From Agromyces cerinus subsp. cerinus (GTDB taxonomy: Bacteria > Actinomycetota > Actinomycetes > Actinomycetales > Microbacteriaceae), in assembly GCF_900142065.1 (NCBI RefSeq), contig NZ_FSRJ01000004.1:62001-126000 (forward strand): a stretch of DNA of 64,000 nucleotides, read 5' to 3'. The position numbers and the translations under genes are program-made. Under the pieces are notes generated by a model. The model made no database searches, was not told the DNA's origin, and saw nothing but the letters and a program-made list of their open reading frames with translations. Shown piece by piece: positions 43,703-53,054 of the stretch (the first letter of the stretch is position 1; the number at the start of each line of letters is the position of its first letter).

Positions 43703-44398
43703 ATGGCTACCACGAACCCCGACGACATCACGGCCCAGCCGAGCAGCACCCGCCACCCCGGCATCGATCACGTGCTGCCGTCGGCGAGCCTCAAGTCGCT
43801 CGCGCATCCGCTTCGCGTTCGCATCTACGACGAGCTCTCGGCGTACGGCCCGCTCACCGCGAGCGGGCTCGGCGAACGACTCGGCGAGTCGAGCGGCTCG
43901 ACGAGCTACCACCTGCGGCAGCTCGAAGGCGCCGGGCTCGTGCGCGAAGACACCACGCGAGGCAAGGGCCGCGAGCGGTGGTGGGAGCGCACGCCGGGGT
44001 CGATCGCGATTCCCGATGCCCGCTCGCTGCCGCCGGGCAGCGCCGACCGTCTCGCGGTCAAGCTCGTCGAAGACGAGTGGTTCCGCAAGCGCGAACAGAA
44101 CTTCCGCGAGTTCCTCAGCGAGGGCGAGCACGTGTTCGACGACGCGTGGCTTGACGTCGCGACGAGCGACACCATCAACCTGCGCCTGACGCCCGAGCAG
44201 CTGAGCGGCCTCGTCGCCGACATCGACGCGGCGATCGCGAAGTACGTCACGGCCTACAAGCGCACACCGTCGACCGGCTCCCGGCCCGTGCAGCTGCATG
44301 TCAACGCCTTCCCGCTCGTGCGCGGGGAACCGACCGGCGACACCTCGAAGCACGACACCTCTCCGAACAACGACACGTCACCGAAGGAGGAACGATGA
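43703..44398 (+). CDS. ArsR-like winged-helix regulator
   Basis: 231 residues. A winged helix-turn-helix (about 28-95) includes LAHPLRVRIYDELSAYGPLT, SGSTSYHLRQLEGAGLVRED and a basic wing RGKGRERWWERT. The C-terminal half is helical with no metal-binding cysteines, so it is not a metal sensor of the classic ArsR type. Five phased repeats before the start suggest it binds its own promoter. The next small gene overlaps its stop by 4 bp. Confidence 0.87.
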   Translation: MATTNPDDITAQPSSTRHPGIDHVLPSASLKSLAHPLRVRIYDELSAYGPLTASGLGERLGESSGSTSYHLRQLEGAGLVREDTTRGKGRERWWERTPGSIAIPDARSLPPGSADRLAVKLVEDEWFRKREQNFREFLSEGEHVFDDAWLDVATSDTINLRLTPEQLSGLVADIDAAIAKYVTAYKRTPSTGSRPVQLHVNAFPLVRGEPTGDTSKHDTSPNNDTSPKEER

Positions 44399-44604
44399 CC
44401 ACCCTGCTCTCACCTGATTCCGGACTCCTCTCCGGCTGGGCGGTGCGCAGCGGTCTCAGCCTTGCGAGCTGGGGCCTGCAGCGCGCGGCGCGACGCAACG
44501 ATCGCGACCGGCTGCAACGCCGCATCGATGCACGGGCCACCGCAGAAGCAGCGCTCGCCGAGCGCGACGCACTCCACCGCAGCGCCGGCTTCCTGCCCAT
44601 GTGA
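44395..44604 (+). CDS. Small protein coupled to the ArsR-like regulator
   Basis: 69 residues, overlapping the regulator stop as ATGA and preceded by AAGGAGGAACG. Composition: a short amphipathic start (WAVRSGLSLASWGLQRAARR) and an Arg/Ala/Glu-rich helical tail. No family recognised. Coupling implies it works with, or is controlled like, the regulator. Downstream is the shared hairpin with pnp. Confidence 0.65.
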   Translation: MTTLLSPDSGLLSGWAVRSGLSLASWGLQRAARRNDRDRLQRRIDARATAEAALAERDALHRSAGFLPM

Positions 44605-44642
44605 GTCGAGCATCGACTCGCACCTCTCGTCAGCCGAAACGA

Positions 44643-44679
44643 CGGATGCCCCGCCCGAACGAATCGGGCGGGGCATCCG
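44643..44679. terminator. Strong bidirectional hairpin between ArsR unit and pnp
   Basis: CGGATGCCCCGCCCGA and its exact reverse complement form a 16-bp stem with loop ACGAA (44659-44663). It lies between the convergent ends of the small ORF (44604) and pnp (44696). A T-rich stretch after the stem is weak (TCGTTT on the minus strand). It probably terminates both transcripts. Confidence 0.85.
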
Positions 44680-44695
44680 CTGTGTTGACTGCGAC

Positions 44696-46978
44696 TTACG
44701 CGTCGGCGCCCTCTGCGGGCTCCTCGGCGTGCGTGCCGGCGGTCTCGCGACCTTCGGTGTCGGCATCTTCAGCCAGCACCGGGGCGAGCGACAGCTTGCC
44801 GCGGTCGTCGATCTTCGTGATCTCGACGAGGATCTTCTGACCGACGCCGAGCACGTCTTCGACGTTCTCGACGCGCTTGCCACCGGCGAGCTTGCGCACC
44901 TCGCTGATGTGCAGCAGACCGTCTTTACCCGGGAGCAGCGAGACGAACGCGCCGAACGCCGCGATCTTGACGACGGTTCCGAGGAACTGCTCGCCGACCT
45001 CGGGGTTCGTCGGGTTGGCGATCGCGTTGACCTGGGCGCGGGCGGCCTCGGCCGAGGGGCCGTCGGTCGCGCCGATGTAGACGGTGCCGTCCTCCTCGAT
45101 GGAGATGTCGGCGCCGGTCTCGTCCTGGATCGCGTTGATCGTCTTGCCCTTCGGGCCGATCAGCTCGCCGATCTTGTCGACGGGGATCTGCACCGAGATC
45201 ACGCGGGGCGCGGTCGGGGCCATCTCGTCGGGGCCGTCGATGGCGGCGTTCAGCACGGCGAGGATCGTCGTGCGGGCGTCCTTCGCCTGCGTCAGCGCGC
45301 CGGCGAGCACCGAGGCGGGGATGCCGTCGAGCTTCGTGTCGAGCTGGATCGCTGTGACGAACTCCGACGTGCCGGCGACCTTGAAGTCCATGTCGCCGAG
45401 GGCGTCTTCGGCGCCGAGGATGTCGGTGAGGGCCGCGTAGCGGGTCTCGCCGTTCACGGTGTCGGAGATGAGGCCCATCGCGATGCCGGCGACGGGTGCG
45501 CGCAGCGGCACGCCCGCGTTCAGGAGCGCGAGGGTCGAGGCGCAGACGGAGCCCATCGACGTCGAACCGTTGGAGCCGAGCGCCTCGGACACCTGGCGGA
45601 TCGCGTAGGGGAACTCCTCGCGCGTCGGCAGCACGGGCACGAGCGCGCGCTCGGCGAGTGCGCCGTGCCCGATCTCGCGACGCTTCGGCGACCCGACGCG
45701 ACCGGTCTCACCGGTCGAGTAGGGCGGGAAGTTGTAGTTGTGCATGTAGCGCTTCTTGGTGACCGGGCTCAGCGAGTCGATCGACTGCTCGAGCTTCAGC
45801 ATGTTCAGCGTCGTGACGCCGAGGATCTGGGTCTCACCGCGCTGGAAGATGGCCGAGCCGTGAACACGGGGAACGACCTGCACCTCTGCGTCGAGCGGGC
45901 GGATGTCGGCGAGCCCGCGGCCGTCGATGCGCACACCCTCTTCGAGGACGCGCGAGCGCACGACGTGCTTCGTGACCGACTTGTACGCGGCGGAGACCTC
46001 GGCGTTGGCGGACTCGGGGAGCTCGCCGGCCTCGACCTTGGCTGCGACCTGCTCCTTGACGCGCGACTTGAGCGCGTCGTCGGCGTCCTGACGGGCGACC
46101 TTCTCGGCGATCTGGTAGATGCCCTTGAGCTCCTCGAGCGCGATCGCCTCGACGACGGCCTTCGTCTCAGCCTGGTAGGGCGGGAACGTCGGGTAGTCGG
46201 CGGTGGGCTTGGCGGCGGTCTTGGCAACCGTCTGCTGCGCCTCGACGAGCTGCTTGATGAAGGGCTTCGATGCCTCGATGCCCTGCGCGATGACGGCCTC
46301 GTCGGGCTTGACGCCACCGGCCTGGATGAGGTTCCAGGCGTTGTCGGTCGCCTCGGCCTCGATCATCATGATCGCGACGTCCTGCGAGCCGTCGGCCTCG
46401 GTGACCACGCGACCGGCGACGACCATGCTGAACACGGCCTCTTCGATCTGCGAGTACTTCGGGAACGCGACCCACTGGCCGTCGATGAGGGCGACGCGCA
46501 CGCCGCCGACCGGGCCCGAGAACGGGAGGCCGGAGAGCTGCGTCGAGAGCGACGCGGCGTTGATGGCGAGCACGTCGTAGAACTCGTCGGGCTCGATGGC
46601 GAGCACGGTGACGACGACCTGCACCTCGTTGCGGAGGCCCTCGACGAACGAGGGGCGCAGGGGGCGGTCGATCAGACGGCAGGTGAGGATCGCCTCGGTC
46701 GAGGGGCGGCCCTCGCGGCGGAAGAACGAGCCCGGGATGCGGCCCGCTGCGTACATGCGCTCTTCGACGTCGATCGTGAGCGGGAAGAAGTCGAAGTGCT
46801 CCTTCGGCTGCTTGGAGACCGAGGTCGCCGAGAGCAGCATGGTCTCTTCGTCGATGTAGGCCGCAGCGGAACCCTGCGCCTGCTGCGCGAGTCGTCCGGT
46901 CTCGAAGCGGATGGTACGGGTGCCGAACTTGCCATTGTCGATGACGGCTTCGGCGAACGTGATTTCAGGACCTTCCAA
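44696..46978 (-). CDS. pnp: Polyribonucleotide nucleotidyltransferase (PNPase)
   Basis: 760-residue 3'-5' phosphorolytic RNA exonuclease. Two RNase PH domains ([40 protein letters not shown]; second-core [19 protein letters not shown]), then KH ([20 protein letters not shown]) and S1 ([20 protein letters not shown]) domains. The start is TTG with AAAGGAG eight bases upstream. rpsO, its usual neighbour, is 16 kb away on the same strand. It would act with RNase J (window start) in RNA turnover. Confidence 0.96.
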   Translation of the reverse strand: MEGPEITFAEAVIDNGKFGTRTIRFETGRLAQQAQGSAAAYIDEETMLLSATSVSKQPKEHFDFFPLTIDVEERMYAAGRIPGSFFRREGRPSTEAILTCRLIDRPLRPSFVEGLRNEVQVVVTVLAIEPDEFYDVLAINAASLSTQLSGLPFSGPVGGVRVALIDGQWVAFPKYSQIEEAVFSMVVAGRVVTEADGSQDVAIMMIEAEATDNAWNLIQAGGVKPDEAVIAQGIEASKPFIKQLVEAQQTVAKTAAKPTADYPTFPPYQAETKAVVEAIALEELKGIYQIAEKVARQDADDALKSRVKEQVAAKVEAGELPESANAEVSAAYKSVTKHVVRSRVLEEGVRIDGRGLADIRPLDAEVQVVPRVHGSAIFQRGETQILGVTTLNMLKLEQSIDSLSPVTKKRYMHNYNFPPYSTGETGRVGSPKRREIGHGALAERALVPVLPTREEFPYAIRQVSEALGSNGSTSMGSVCASTLALLNAGVPLRAPVAGIAMGLISDTVNGETRYAALTDILGAEDALGDMDFKVAGTSEFVTAIQLDTKLDGIPASVLAGALTQAKDARTTILAVLNAAIDGPDEMAPTAPRVISVQIPVDKIGELIGPKGKTINAIQDETGADISIEEDGTVYIGATDGPSAEAARAQVNAIANPTNPEVGEQFLGTVVKIAAFGAFVSLLPGKDGLLHISEVRKLAGGKRVENVEDVLGVGQKILVEITKIDDRGKLSLAPVLAEDADTEGRETAGTHAEEPAEGADA

Positions 46979-47311
46979 GAGGTCGTCTCCTTTGTTTACC
47001 GTCGCACCCCGTGTGGGCGCGACTCATCCAGAGGAGCAGGAACAGGCAATACGAATCGCGTCGGTCGACGCGTTCACGCTGGCCACCAGTAGAAGTCCAC
47101 CAAACCCGGGGTTTGGTAATCCACCACAGGGGACCAGCTTCCTGCCGGCCTGCTCCAACCGATCGCCCGCGCGAAAAGCACGGGCAACCTCCCCCAATGC
47201 TAGCAGAGCGTCCGTTTTCGGCCGGTGAACAGCGGATGTCGCGTGGCGGGTGCCCGCCCGGGGCCGCCCCGGCGTGCGCGAGCGCGAGGCATCCGTGACA
47301 GACTCGAACGC
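46979..47311. promoter_or_regulatory. pnp upstream region with a near-perfect palindrome
   Basis: 333 bp without a gene. It holds the pnp leader and ACCAAACCC-G-GGGTTTGGT (47099-47117), 9-bp arms around one base, about 120 bp before the pnp start. The centre is too tight for a good RNA loop, so a DNA operator is as likely as a leader hairpin. This stretch is less GC-rich than the coding regions. PNPase autoregulates through its leader in other bacteria; nothing here proves that. Confidence 0.45.
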
Positions 47312-47503
47312 ATGAGTTCCGACGAGCAGACCAACCAGGGCCCGTCCGACGAGGCGAAGCGCAAGTTCCGCGAGGCCCTCGATCGCAAGAACAGCGCGGC
47401 GAAGAAGCGTTCGGGCGAATCCCACCTCGATGGCGGCGGCGGCGCACAGCACACGCAGGGCCCGGCCGACCACAAGCGCGAGTTCCGCCGCAAGAGCGGC
47501 TGA
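47312..47503 (+). CDS. DUF5302 family small protein
   Basis: 63 residues, very charged, with the DUF5302 pattern: EAKRKFREALDRKN near the N-terminus and the ending HKREFRRKSG. Actinobacterial DUF5302 proteins are this size and have no known function. Start ATG after a weak ribosome site. Converges on the glycosyltransferase-SGNH gene with 7 bp between stops. Confidence 0.8.
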   Translation: MSSDEQTNQGPSDEAKRKFREALDRKNSAAKKRSGESHLDGGGGAQHTQGPADHKREFRRKSG

Positions 47504-47510
47504 TCGGGAG

Positions 47511-49547
47511 TCACTCCCCTCGCACGGCCCGCTGGGCCGCGGCGACCGGCGCTGTCCGTGAGGTTCGCTCCGTCGCCGGCACGATGACAGGCAGCAGCTG
47601 CGCGCGCTTCGGCACCCGGCCGTCGCCTGCCGCACGACCGGCGAGCCGGCGCCTGACCCACGGCACCGCGTGCCGCAGGAGCCATTCGGCGTCCCCCACC
47701 GCGGTGCGGGCGAACTCCTCCTCCTGCTCGTGCACGGCGCGGTCGAGTTCACCGAGCACGCTCGCGTCCCGCACCCCGAGCACGCGCGCTGCGGCGTACG
47801 CGATGCCGCGATGCCCGGCCGCGTTCAGGTGCACGCGGTCCTCAGCCCATCGCTCGTCGTCGACGAGATCGGGGTGGGCGTCGACATCGAGGAGCATCGA
47901 CCCCGTGGCCCCGGCAAGTTCGCGCAGCCGGGCGTTGTAGGCCCGGAAGCGGCGCGCGTAGAACCGGGTCACCGGCCGGCGCGGCAGGAACGGCGTCACG
48001 AGCAGCACATCGCACCCGGTCGACCGCAGCCGTGAGACGGCCTGGCCGAGGTCGCGTGCGAGCCCCTCGGGATCGGCTCGGCGGCCCACGAGGTCGTTGG
48101 CCCCGATCAGCACCGAGACGAGATCGGCGCCGAGCTCGGCGGCCTGCGGCAGCTGCACCTCGACGGCATCGCGCACCTTGCGGCTGCGCACCGCGAGGTT
48201 CGCGTAGGCGACGGGTTCGTTCGCCGAGCCCGTGACGGCGAGGAGCATCGCGAGCCGGTCGGCCCAGCCGCGGTACTCCCCCGCGGGCACGCGCGAGGTG
48301 TCGCAGAGCCCCTCGGTCAGCGAATCACCGATGGCGACGTAGCGTCTCCAGCGTCGCCGAGTCGGAGCATGGGGTGCGGATGCCGCGTTCGAGGCACGAC
48401 CGGGAGGCGGTGACGCCGCGGCATCCGCCGTCGTGACGGTGGCCCGCCCCATCGCCGCCTCGTAGTGGCCGATGAGCTCGTCGCCGAGGCGGTCCCACCC
48501 TCGGCCGGCAACGGAGTCTCGTGCGCGTTCGCCGAAGGCGCGGCGTTTCGCGCCGTCACCGGCGAGGTCTCGCACGCGATCGCGCAGGTCGTCGAGGTCT
48601 CCGGGCCGGTAGAGCCAGCCGTTCGCGCTGTTCTGCACGAGGTCGACCGGGCCGCCGCGCCCGGTCGCCACGACCGGCACGCCGCTCGCCATCGCCTCCT
48701 GCACGGTCTGGCAGAACGTCTCGCTCTCGCCGGGGTGCACGAAGACGTCGAGGCTCGCCATCGCCCGTGCGAGCTCGTCGCCGCCGAGGAACCCGGTGAA
48801 GCGGGCATCGGGCAGCAGGCGTTCGAGCTGCGCACGCGACGGGCCGTCGCCGATCACGACCAGCCGCACGCCCGACAGCGTGGAGATCGCGTGGAGGTCC
48901 TCGACCTGCTTCTCGGGCGCGAGGCGGCCGACGTAGCCGACGAGCACCTCGCCGTTCGGCGCGAGCGCTCGGCGCCACGCATCGTCGCGCCGGTCGGGCG
49001 AGAACCGCTCGGTGTCGACGCCGCGGCGCCAGAGCCGCAGCCGGTCGACGCCGAGGGACTCGAGCCGCTCGACCGCCGACGACGACGGCGCGAGCGTCAG
49101 CGTCGCCCGTCGGTGCAGGCGCCCGAGGTGGCGGGTGAGCGCGGGCGCCGCGCCCGGCACGCCGTAGCGCTCGGCGTAGGAGGGGATGTCGGTCTGGTAG
49201 ACCGCGACGCTCGGGATGCCGAGCGACTCGGCGGCGAGCACGCCGCGCCAGCCGAGCACGAAGGGCGAGGCGAGATGCACCACGTCGGCATCGTGCGCGC
49301 GCATCACCTCGGCGAGGCGGTGCGCGCCCGCAAGCGTCACGCGCACGTCGGGGTAGCTCGGCAGCGGCACCGACGGAAGCAGCACGGCGCGGGCGCCGTA
49401 GAGCGTGTGATCGATCGGCCCCGACCGCGGGGCGATCACGAGGGCGTCGTGCCCCCGCCGCTCGAGGTGGCGCAGCGTCTGCAGCAGCGAGTGCGTCACG
49501 CCGTTCATGTGCGGGAGGAACGATTCTGCGAGGAGGACGACCTTCAC
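47511..49547 (-). CDS. GT4 glycosyltransferase fused to an SGNH/GDSL hydrolase
   Basis: 678 residues. Residues 1-385 are a GT-B glycosyltransferase family 4: VVLLAESFLPHMNGVTHSLL (N-domain), YVGRLAPEKQVEDLHAI and FVHPGESETFCQTVQEAMAS with EAMASGVPVV, MgtA-like. A Pro/Ala/Arg-rich linker (385-410) leads to an SGNH hydrolase (about 410-600): block I AIGDSLTEGL, block III IGANDL and block V DRVHLNAAGH. The open frame is continuous across the joint. The GTG start (VKVVLLAES) has GGAG very close. The two activities could modify one glycolipid or polysaccharide; the substrate is unknown. Confidence 0.9.
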   Translation of the reverse strand: MKVVLLAESFLPHMNGVTHSLLQTLRHLERRGHDALVIAPRSGPIDHTLYGARAVLLPSVPLPSYPDVRVTLAGAHRLAEVMRAHDADVVHLASPFVLGWRGVLAAESLGIPSVAVYQTDIPSYAERYGVPGAAPALTRHLGRLHRRATLTLAPSSSAVERLESLGVDRLRLWRRGVDTERFSPDRRDDAWRRALAPNGEVLVGYVGRLAPEKQVEDLHAISTLSGVRLVVIGDGPSRAQLERLLPDARFTGFLGGDELARAMASLDVFVHPGESETFCQTVQEAMASGVPVVATGRGGPVDLVQNSANGWLYRPGDLDDLRDRVRDLAGDGAKRRAFGERARDSVAGRGWDRLGDELIGHYEAAMGRATVTTADAAASPPPGRASNAASAPHAPTRRRWRRYVAIGDSLTEGLCDTSRVPAGEYRGWADRLAMLLAVTGSANEPVAYANLAVRSRKVRDAVEVQLPQAAELGADLVSVLIGANDLVGRRADPEGLARDLGQAVSRLRSTGCDVLLVTPFLPRRPVTRFYARRFRAYNARLRELAGATGSMLLDVDAHPDLVDDERWAEDRVHLNAAGHRGIAYAAARVLGVRDASVLGELDRAVHEQEEEFARTAVGDAEWLLRHAVPWVRRRLAGRAAGDGRVPKRAQLLPVIVPATERTSRTAPVAAAQRAVRGE

Positions 49548-49745
49548 GACTCCAGCGTGAGGGGTGCTCGGGCGGTGATCGGCCGGAATCGACCCGCCGA
49601 ACCGAGGATTCATCGACTGGTCGACTGCCGTTCGCCGTGGCGTCGAGAGACCGCGCCGCGGCGGCCCGGCGGGAGCCTCGCTTTCCGCTCGTCCGGGGCG
49701 CAAGATGGGTCTCGTACGCACGCACATCATTCGAGGGGGAATGCA

Positions 49746-49952
49746 ATGGCTTCCGTCGCACGTGTCACCACCATCACCGTCCGTTCCGAGAAGGGGTTCG
49801 ACGACGCCGTCGCCTCAGGCGTCGCACGGGCGTCCGAGACCCTGCGCAACGTCACCGGGGCCTGGGTCAAGGAGCAGAAGGTCGAAGTGAGCGACGGCCG
49901 GGTCTCCGGCTGGTCGGTCACGCTCGAGGTGACCTTCGTGCTCGACGACTGA
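49746..49952 (+). CDS. Dodecin
   Basis: 68-residue flavin-binding storage protein. The dodecin fold is visible as a beta-alpha-beta-beta pattern: VARVTTITVRSEKGFDDAVA, SETLRNVTGAWVKEQKVEV and WSVTLEVTFVLDD, with the flavin-stacking Trp in GAWV. A GAGGGGGAATGCA site precedes the ATG. It forms 12-mers that hold FMN/riboflavin. The window also encodes several flavin enzymes (52-60 kb), but no linkage is shown. Confidence 0.93.
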   Translation: MASVARVTTITVRSEKGFDDAVASGVARASETLRNVTGAWVKEQKVEVSDGRVSGWSVTLEVTFVLDD

Positions 49953-50112
49953 CGCGCGCCGCGAGACATCCGCAGGCGGCCCTGCACTGCAGGATCGCCC
50001 TTGTGGGCGTTCGGCGCGCCCGAACACCGCCACACGTTCGACTCCCCCCGGGTTCCTGAGAATCACGTGAGGATCATTCGCCGCGCATCATCGTTCCGTG
50101 CCTCGACCGTCT

Positions 50113-50159
50113 CTTCGGGTGGAGGGCTGCACCGACAGCTCCTCCGCTTCCACCCGAAG
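50113..50159 (+). promoter_or_regulatory. Hairpin just upstream of the surface-protein start
   Basis: CTTCGGGTGGA (50113-50123) pairs exactly with TCCACCCGAAG (50149-50159). The right arm runs into the AAGGAG ribosome site (50157-50162) of the GTG at 50173, so the folded RNA would partly hide it. It could be a translational switch or the terminator of something short upstream; no T-run follows. Confidence 0.5.
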
Positions 50160-50172
50160 GAGCTGATCCACC

Positions 50173-51702
50173 GTGCACCCGATTGCGCACACACCCACCC
50201 GAACACCTCGAGGATTCCGAGCGATCGCGGCGACCGTCGCCACGGCGCTCGCCTCGTTCGCGATGATCGTCGCCATGCCGACGGCGGCACAGGCGACCGA
50301 ACTCGACGCCATCACGAGCGTCTCGATCGACGCCGACGCCCCGATCGGGGTCCGGCAGCGCTACGCCGTCGAAGCGACCTGGGCAGCGCCGGCGGGCGCG
50401 GTCGAGGGCGACACCTTCCGCCTCGACTTCCCGAGCCCCGTGCACGCCTACTCGGCGGACTTCGTGCTCCGCGACTCGGCGGGAGCCACCGTCGGCGACT
50501 GCGTCGTCACCGAGTCGAGCATCGTCTGCACCCTCGGCGACTACGTCGAGACGCACGACGACGTGCAGGGTTCGCTGCACTTCTTCGCGCGTTCCTCGGA
50601 AGCGACCGACGACGACGCATACGTCTTCACCACCGGCACCGGCATCGAGATCCGGGTTCCGATCCCGGGCGGCGGGATCGTCGAGGGCGACGGCGAGCCC
50701 GGCACCGCACCGACCTCACCGCAGAAGTGGGGCTGGCTGAACGACGACGGCACCTCGATCACCTGGCAGGTCGTCATCCCCGCGGCCGTGCTCGCCGGCG
50801 ACACCCCCGTCGTGCTCGACGACGTCTACGACGCACGCATGGGCTTCGACCCCTCGAGCCTCACCGCCGGCTGGGTCCTGGCCTCGGAATGGGCTGCGTG
50901 GAAGGTCCACGACGTCGTGGCGGGCACGGGTCCCGAGACGTACACGCTCGTCGACTCGCCTGCCACGCACTCCTTCGAGCTCACGTTCAACGAGCCCGTG
51001 ACGACCGCCGACCGCGACTACGTGCTGCGGTACCGCACCACCCTGCCGGCGGATGCCCGCCAAGGCGATCTCTTCGGCAACACCATCACGGCGTCCGGAG
51101 AGCAGTTCACGACCTGGCCGGTCGAGTTCGTCACCGCGGGCGGCGAGGGAGGCGGCACCGGCAGGATCGGCGGATTCACCGTGACCAAGACGCTCTCGGG
51201 CGATGGAGCCGCCGTGGTTCCCGATGGCACGGTCTACGCCGTGACGTACGCGTACCTTCGCGGCGACGAGCCGGTCACCGGAACCCTCGAACTCTCTCCC
51301 GGAGTGCCGCAGGGCATCGACGGCCTGCCGACCGGCACCGTCGTGACGCTCGGCGAGGCAGTTCCCGAGGCGATCAGCGGAGTGGACTACGGGACCCCTC
51401 GATTCTCGGGCGACGGCATCGTCGCCGATGGGGGTTCGGCGCGACTCGTGATCGGCGACCGCACGACGGTGTCCGTGTCGCTGGACAACCCGGTCGCCCT
51501 CGTGCCGCCGACTCCGTCGACTCCGCCGACGCCGCCGGGTTCGTCGACGCCGCCGGCTTCCACGCCCGCCTCCCCCGCGACGGGCGGCTCGTTGGCTTCC
51601 ACGGGCATCGAGCTCGGTCGGCCGATCGCCGGGGCGGCCCTCCTCGCGCTCCTCGGCGCCGCCGCGCTCGTCGCCGCCCGCCGTCGCGCGCAGACCCGTT
51701 GA
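50173..51702 (+). CDS. Sortase-anchored surface protein with DUF5979-like domain
   Basis: 509 residues. An N-terminal signal peptide (about 15-42) precedes one or two adhesin-like immunoglobulin domains (about 45-330, with DDVYDARMGFDPSSL). A DUF5979-like repeat follows (about 335-430, FTVTKTLSGDGAAVVPDGT), then a Pro/Thr/Ser wall spacer. The sorting signal is LASTG, a hydrophobic helix and a terminal RRRAQTR. LAxTG is the form preferred by class E sortases of actinobacteria. No sortase gene is in the window. Probably displayed on the cell wall as an adhesin. GTG start. Confidence 0.88.
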   Translation: MHPIAHTPTRTPRGFRAIAATVATALASFAMIVAMPTAAQATELDAITSVSIDADAPIGVRQRYAVEATWAAPAGAVEGDTFRLDFPSPVHAYSADFVLRDSAGATVGDCVVTESSIVCTLGDYVETHDDVQGSLHFFARSSEATDDDAYVFTTGTGIEIRVPIPGGGIVEGDGEPGTAPTSPQKWGWLNDDGTSITWQVVIPAAVLAGDTPVVLDDVYDARMGFDPSSLTAGWVLASEWAAWKVHDVVAGTGPETYTLVDSPATHSFELTFNEPVTTADRDYVLRYRTTLPADARQGDLFGNTITASGEQFTTWPVEFVTAGGEGGGTGRIGGFTVTKTLSGDGAAVVPDGTVYAVTYAYLRGDEPVTGTLELSPGVPQGIDGLPTGTVVTLGEAVPEAISGVDYGTPRFSGDGIVADGGSARLVIGDRTTVSVSLDNPVALVPPTPSTPPTPPGSSTPPASTPASPATGGSLASTGIELGRPIAGAALLALLGAAALVAARRRAQTR

Positions 51703-51711
51703 GCTCGTCCC

Positions 51712-51738
51712 CACCGCAGGGGGCGATCCCCTGCGGTG
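51712..51738 (+). terminator. Hairpin after the surface-protein gene
   Basis: CACCGCAGGGG pairs with CCCCTGCGGTG (51712-51722 with 51728-51738) around a 5-base loop GCGAT. It begins 10 bp after the surface-protein stop and ends before the DedA gene start. No long T-run follows, as is common in high-GC genomes. Confidence 0.75.
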
Positions 51739-51785
51739 CGGACCGCCGTCTCCTGCCGTTCACCTCCATCGGCTAGAACGAGCAG

Positions 51786-52436
51786 GTGGATGACGCATGG
51801 CTCGTCTCGCTCGCCGCCTCACCCTGGCTCCTGCCCGCGCTCTTCGCGCTCGTGGTCGGCGATGCGTTCCTCGTGGTGCTGCCGAGCGAGACCCTCGTCG
51901 TCGCGCTCGGCGCCCTGTCGGCGACGACCGGCTCCCCAGCCCTGTGGCAGGTCGTTCCCGTGGCCGCCGCCGGCGCGGTCGTCGGCGACGGACTCTGCTA
52001 CCTGATCGGTCGACGCGTCGGCCTCGACCGGTGGCGCTGGCAGCGCACGGGCCGCATCGGCGCCGCGATCGAACGGATCCGAACGGCCGTGCACAGGAGG
52101 ACCGCGCTGCTCGTCTTCACCGCGCGCTACGTGCCCTTCGCACGCATCGCGGTGAACCTCGCGGCCGGCGCCGGCCGGGTGCCGCTCCGGCGCTACCTTC
52201 CGTTGTCGGCCGCGGCCGGCATCGCGTGGGCGTCGTACAACGTCGCGATCGGCGCGATCGTCGGCAGCGTCCTGCGCGACTCGCCGCTCGTCGCGATCGC
52301 GGTCTCCGTTCCGGTCGCGATCGCACTCGGACTCCTCGTCGACCGCACGATCGCGCTCCTCGATGCACGCCGCGCACGGCCTGGCGCCGGGGTCGCCCGT
52401 CCAGGCGACCCCGGCGACGGCCTCACTCCCCCGTGA
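51786..52436 (+). CDS. DedA family membrane protein
   Basis: 216 residues. It has the DedA/SNARE-associated core: SETLVVALGALSATTG near 35, AAAGAVVGDGLCYLIGRRVG, FTARYVPFARIAVNLAAGAG and several membrane helices. DedA proteins are membrane lipid transporters (polyprenyl phosphate or phospholipid) in studied bacteria. The GTG start is preceded only by a GAGCAG. Converges with the FMN reductase gene, overlapping it by 14 bp at the 3' ends. Confidence 0.9.
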   Translation: MDDAWLVSLAASPWLLPALFALVVGDAFLVVLPSETLVVALGALSATTGSPALWQVVPVAAAGAVVGDGLCYLIGRRVGLDRWRWQRTGRIGAAIERIRTAVHRRTALLVFTARYVPFARIAVNLAAGAGRVPLRRYLPLSAAAGIAWASYNVAIGAIVGSVLRDSPLVAIAVSVPVAIALGLLVDRTIALLDARRARPGAGVARPGDPGDGLTPP

Positions 52437-53052
52437 GGCCCCCGATGAGGTGACCGAAGGGCCGGTCGAGGGCGAACGGGTCGCGCACGTTCGCCGAACG
52501 GTCGCTCGCCGCGACGAGCGCGGCGAGCTCGCCGGAGGCCCGGTCGATGCGCGCCGGCAGCGTCTTCACGCTGTCGGCGGATTCGCCCCAGTCGCCCGTC
52601 GCCGCGAACACGCCGGTCGGCGCGACGATCGCGTGCAGGTAGGTGAACATCGGCCGGAGCGCGTAGTCGAGCGCGAGCGAGTGCCGCGGCGTGCCGGCCG
52701 TCGCCCCGATCACGACGGGCAGGTCGGCGAGCGCGGCGCTGTCGATCACGTCGAAGAACGACTTGAAGAGCCCCGAGTAGCTCGTCGTGAAGATCGGCGT
52801 GACGGCGATGAGCCCGTCGGCGCCGGTCACGGCCTCGATGACGGCCTCGAGCTTCGGGCTCGGGAATCCCGTGAGCATGTGATTCATGATGTCGGTCGCG
52901 ACATCCCGCAGCTCGAAGGTCTCGACGGTCGTGTCGATGCCCTGGTCGGCGAGCTCGGCGACCGTGGCGTCGCTGAGCTTGTCGGCGAGCATGCGCGTCG
53001 ACGACGGCTGGCTGAGCCCGGCGGACACGACGGCGAGGGTGCGAGTCGTCAT
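52423..53052 (-). CDS. NAD(P)H-dependent FMN reductase (CE1759 type)
   Basis: 209-residue flavodoxin-like reductase: LAVVSAGLSQPSSTRMLADK (FMN phosphate loop), LIAVTPIFTTSYSGLFKSFF and LPVVIGATAGTPRHSLALDY. It starts 2 bp after the stop of the LLM oxidoreductase gene and is surely co-translated. This pair matches CE1758/CE1759, where the reductase supplies FMNH2 to the LLM monooxygenase. The natural substrate is not known. Confidence 0.91.
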   Translation of the reverse strand: MTTRTLAVVSAGLSQPSSTRMLADKLSDATVAELADQGIDTTVETFELRDVATDIMNHMLTGFPSPKLEAVIEAVTGADGLIAVTPIFTTSYSGLFKSFFDVIDSAALADLPVVIGATAGTPRHSLALDYALRPMFTYLHAIVAPTGVFAATGDWGESADSVKTLPARIDRASGELAALVAASDRSANVRDPFALDRPFGHLIGGLTGE

Positions 53053-53054
53053 GG

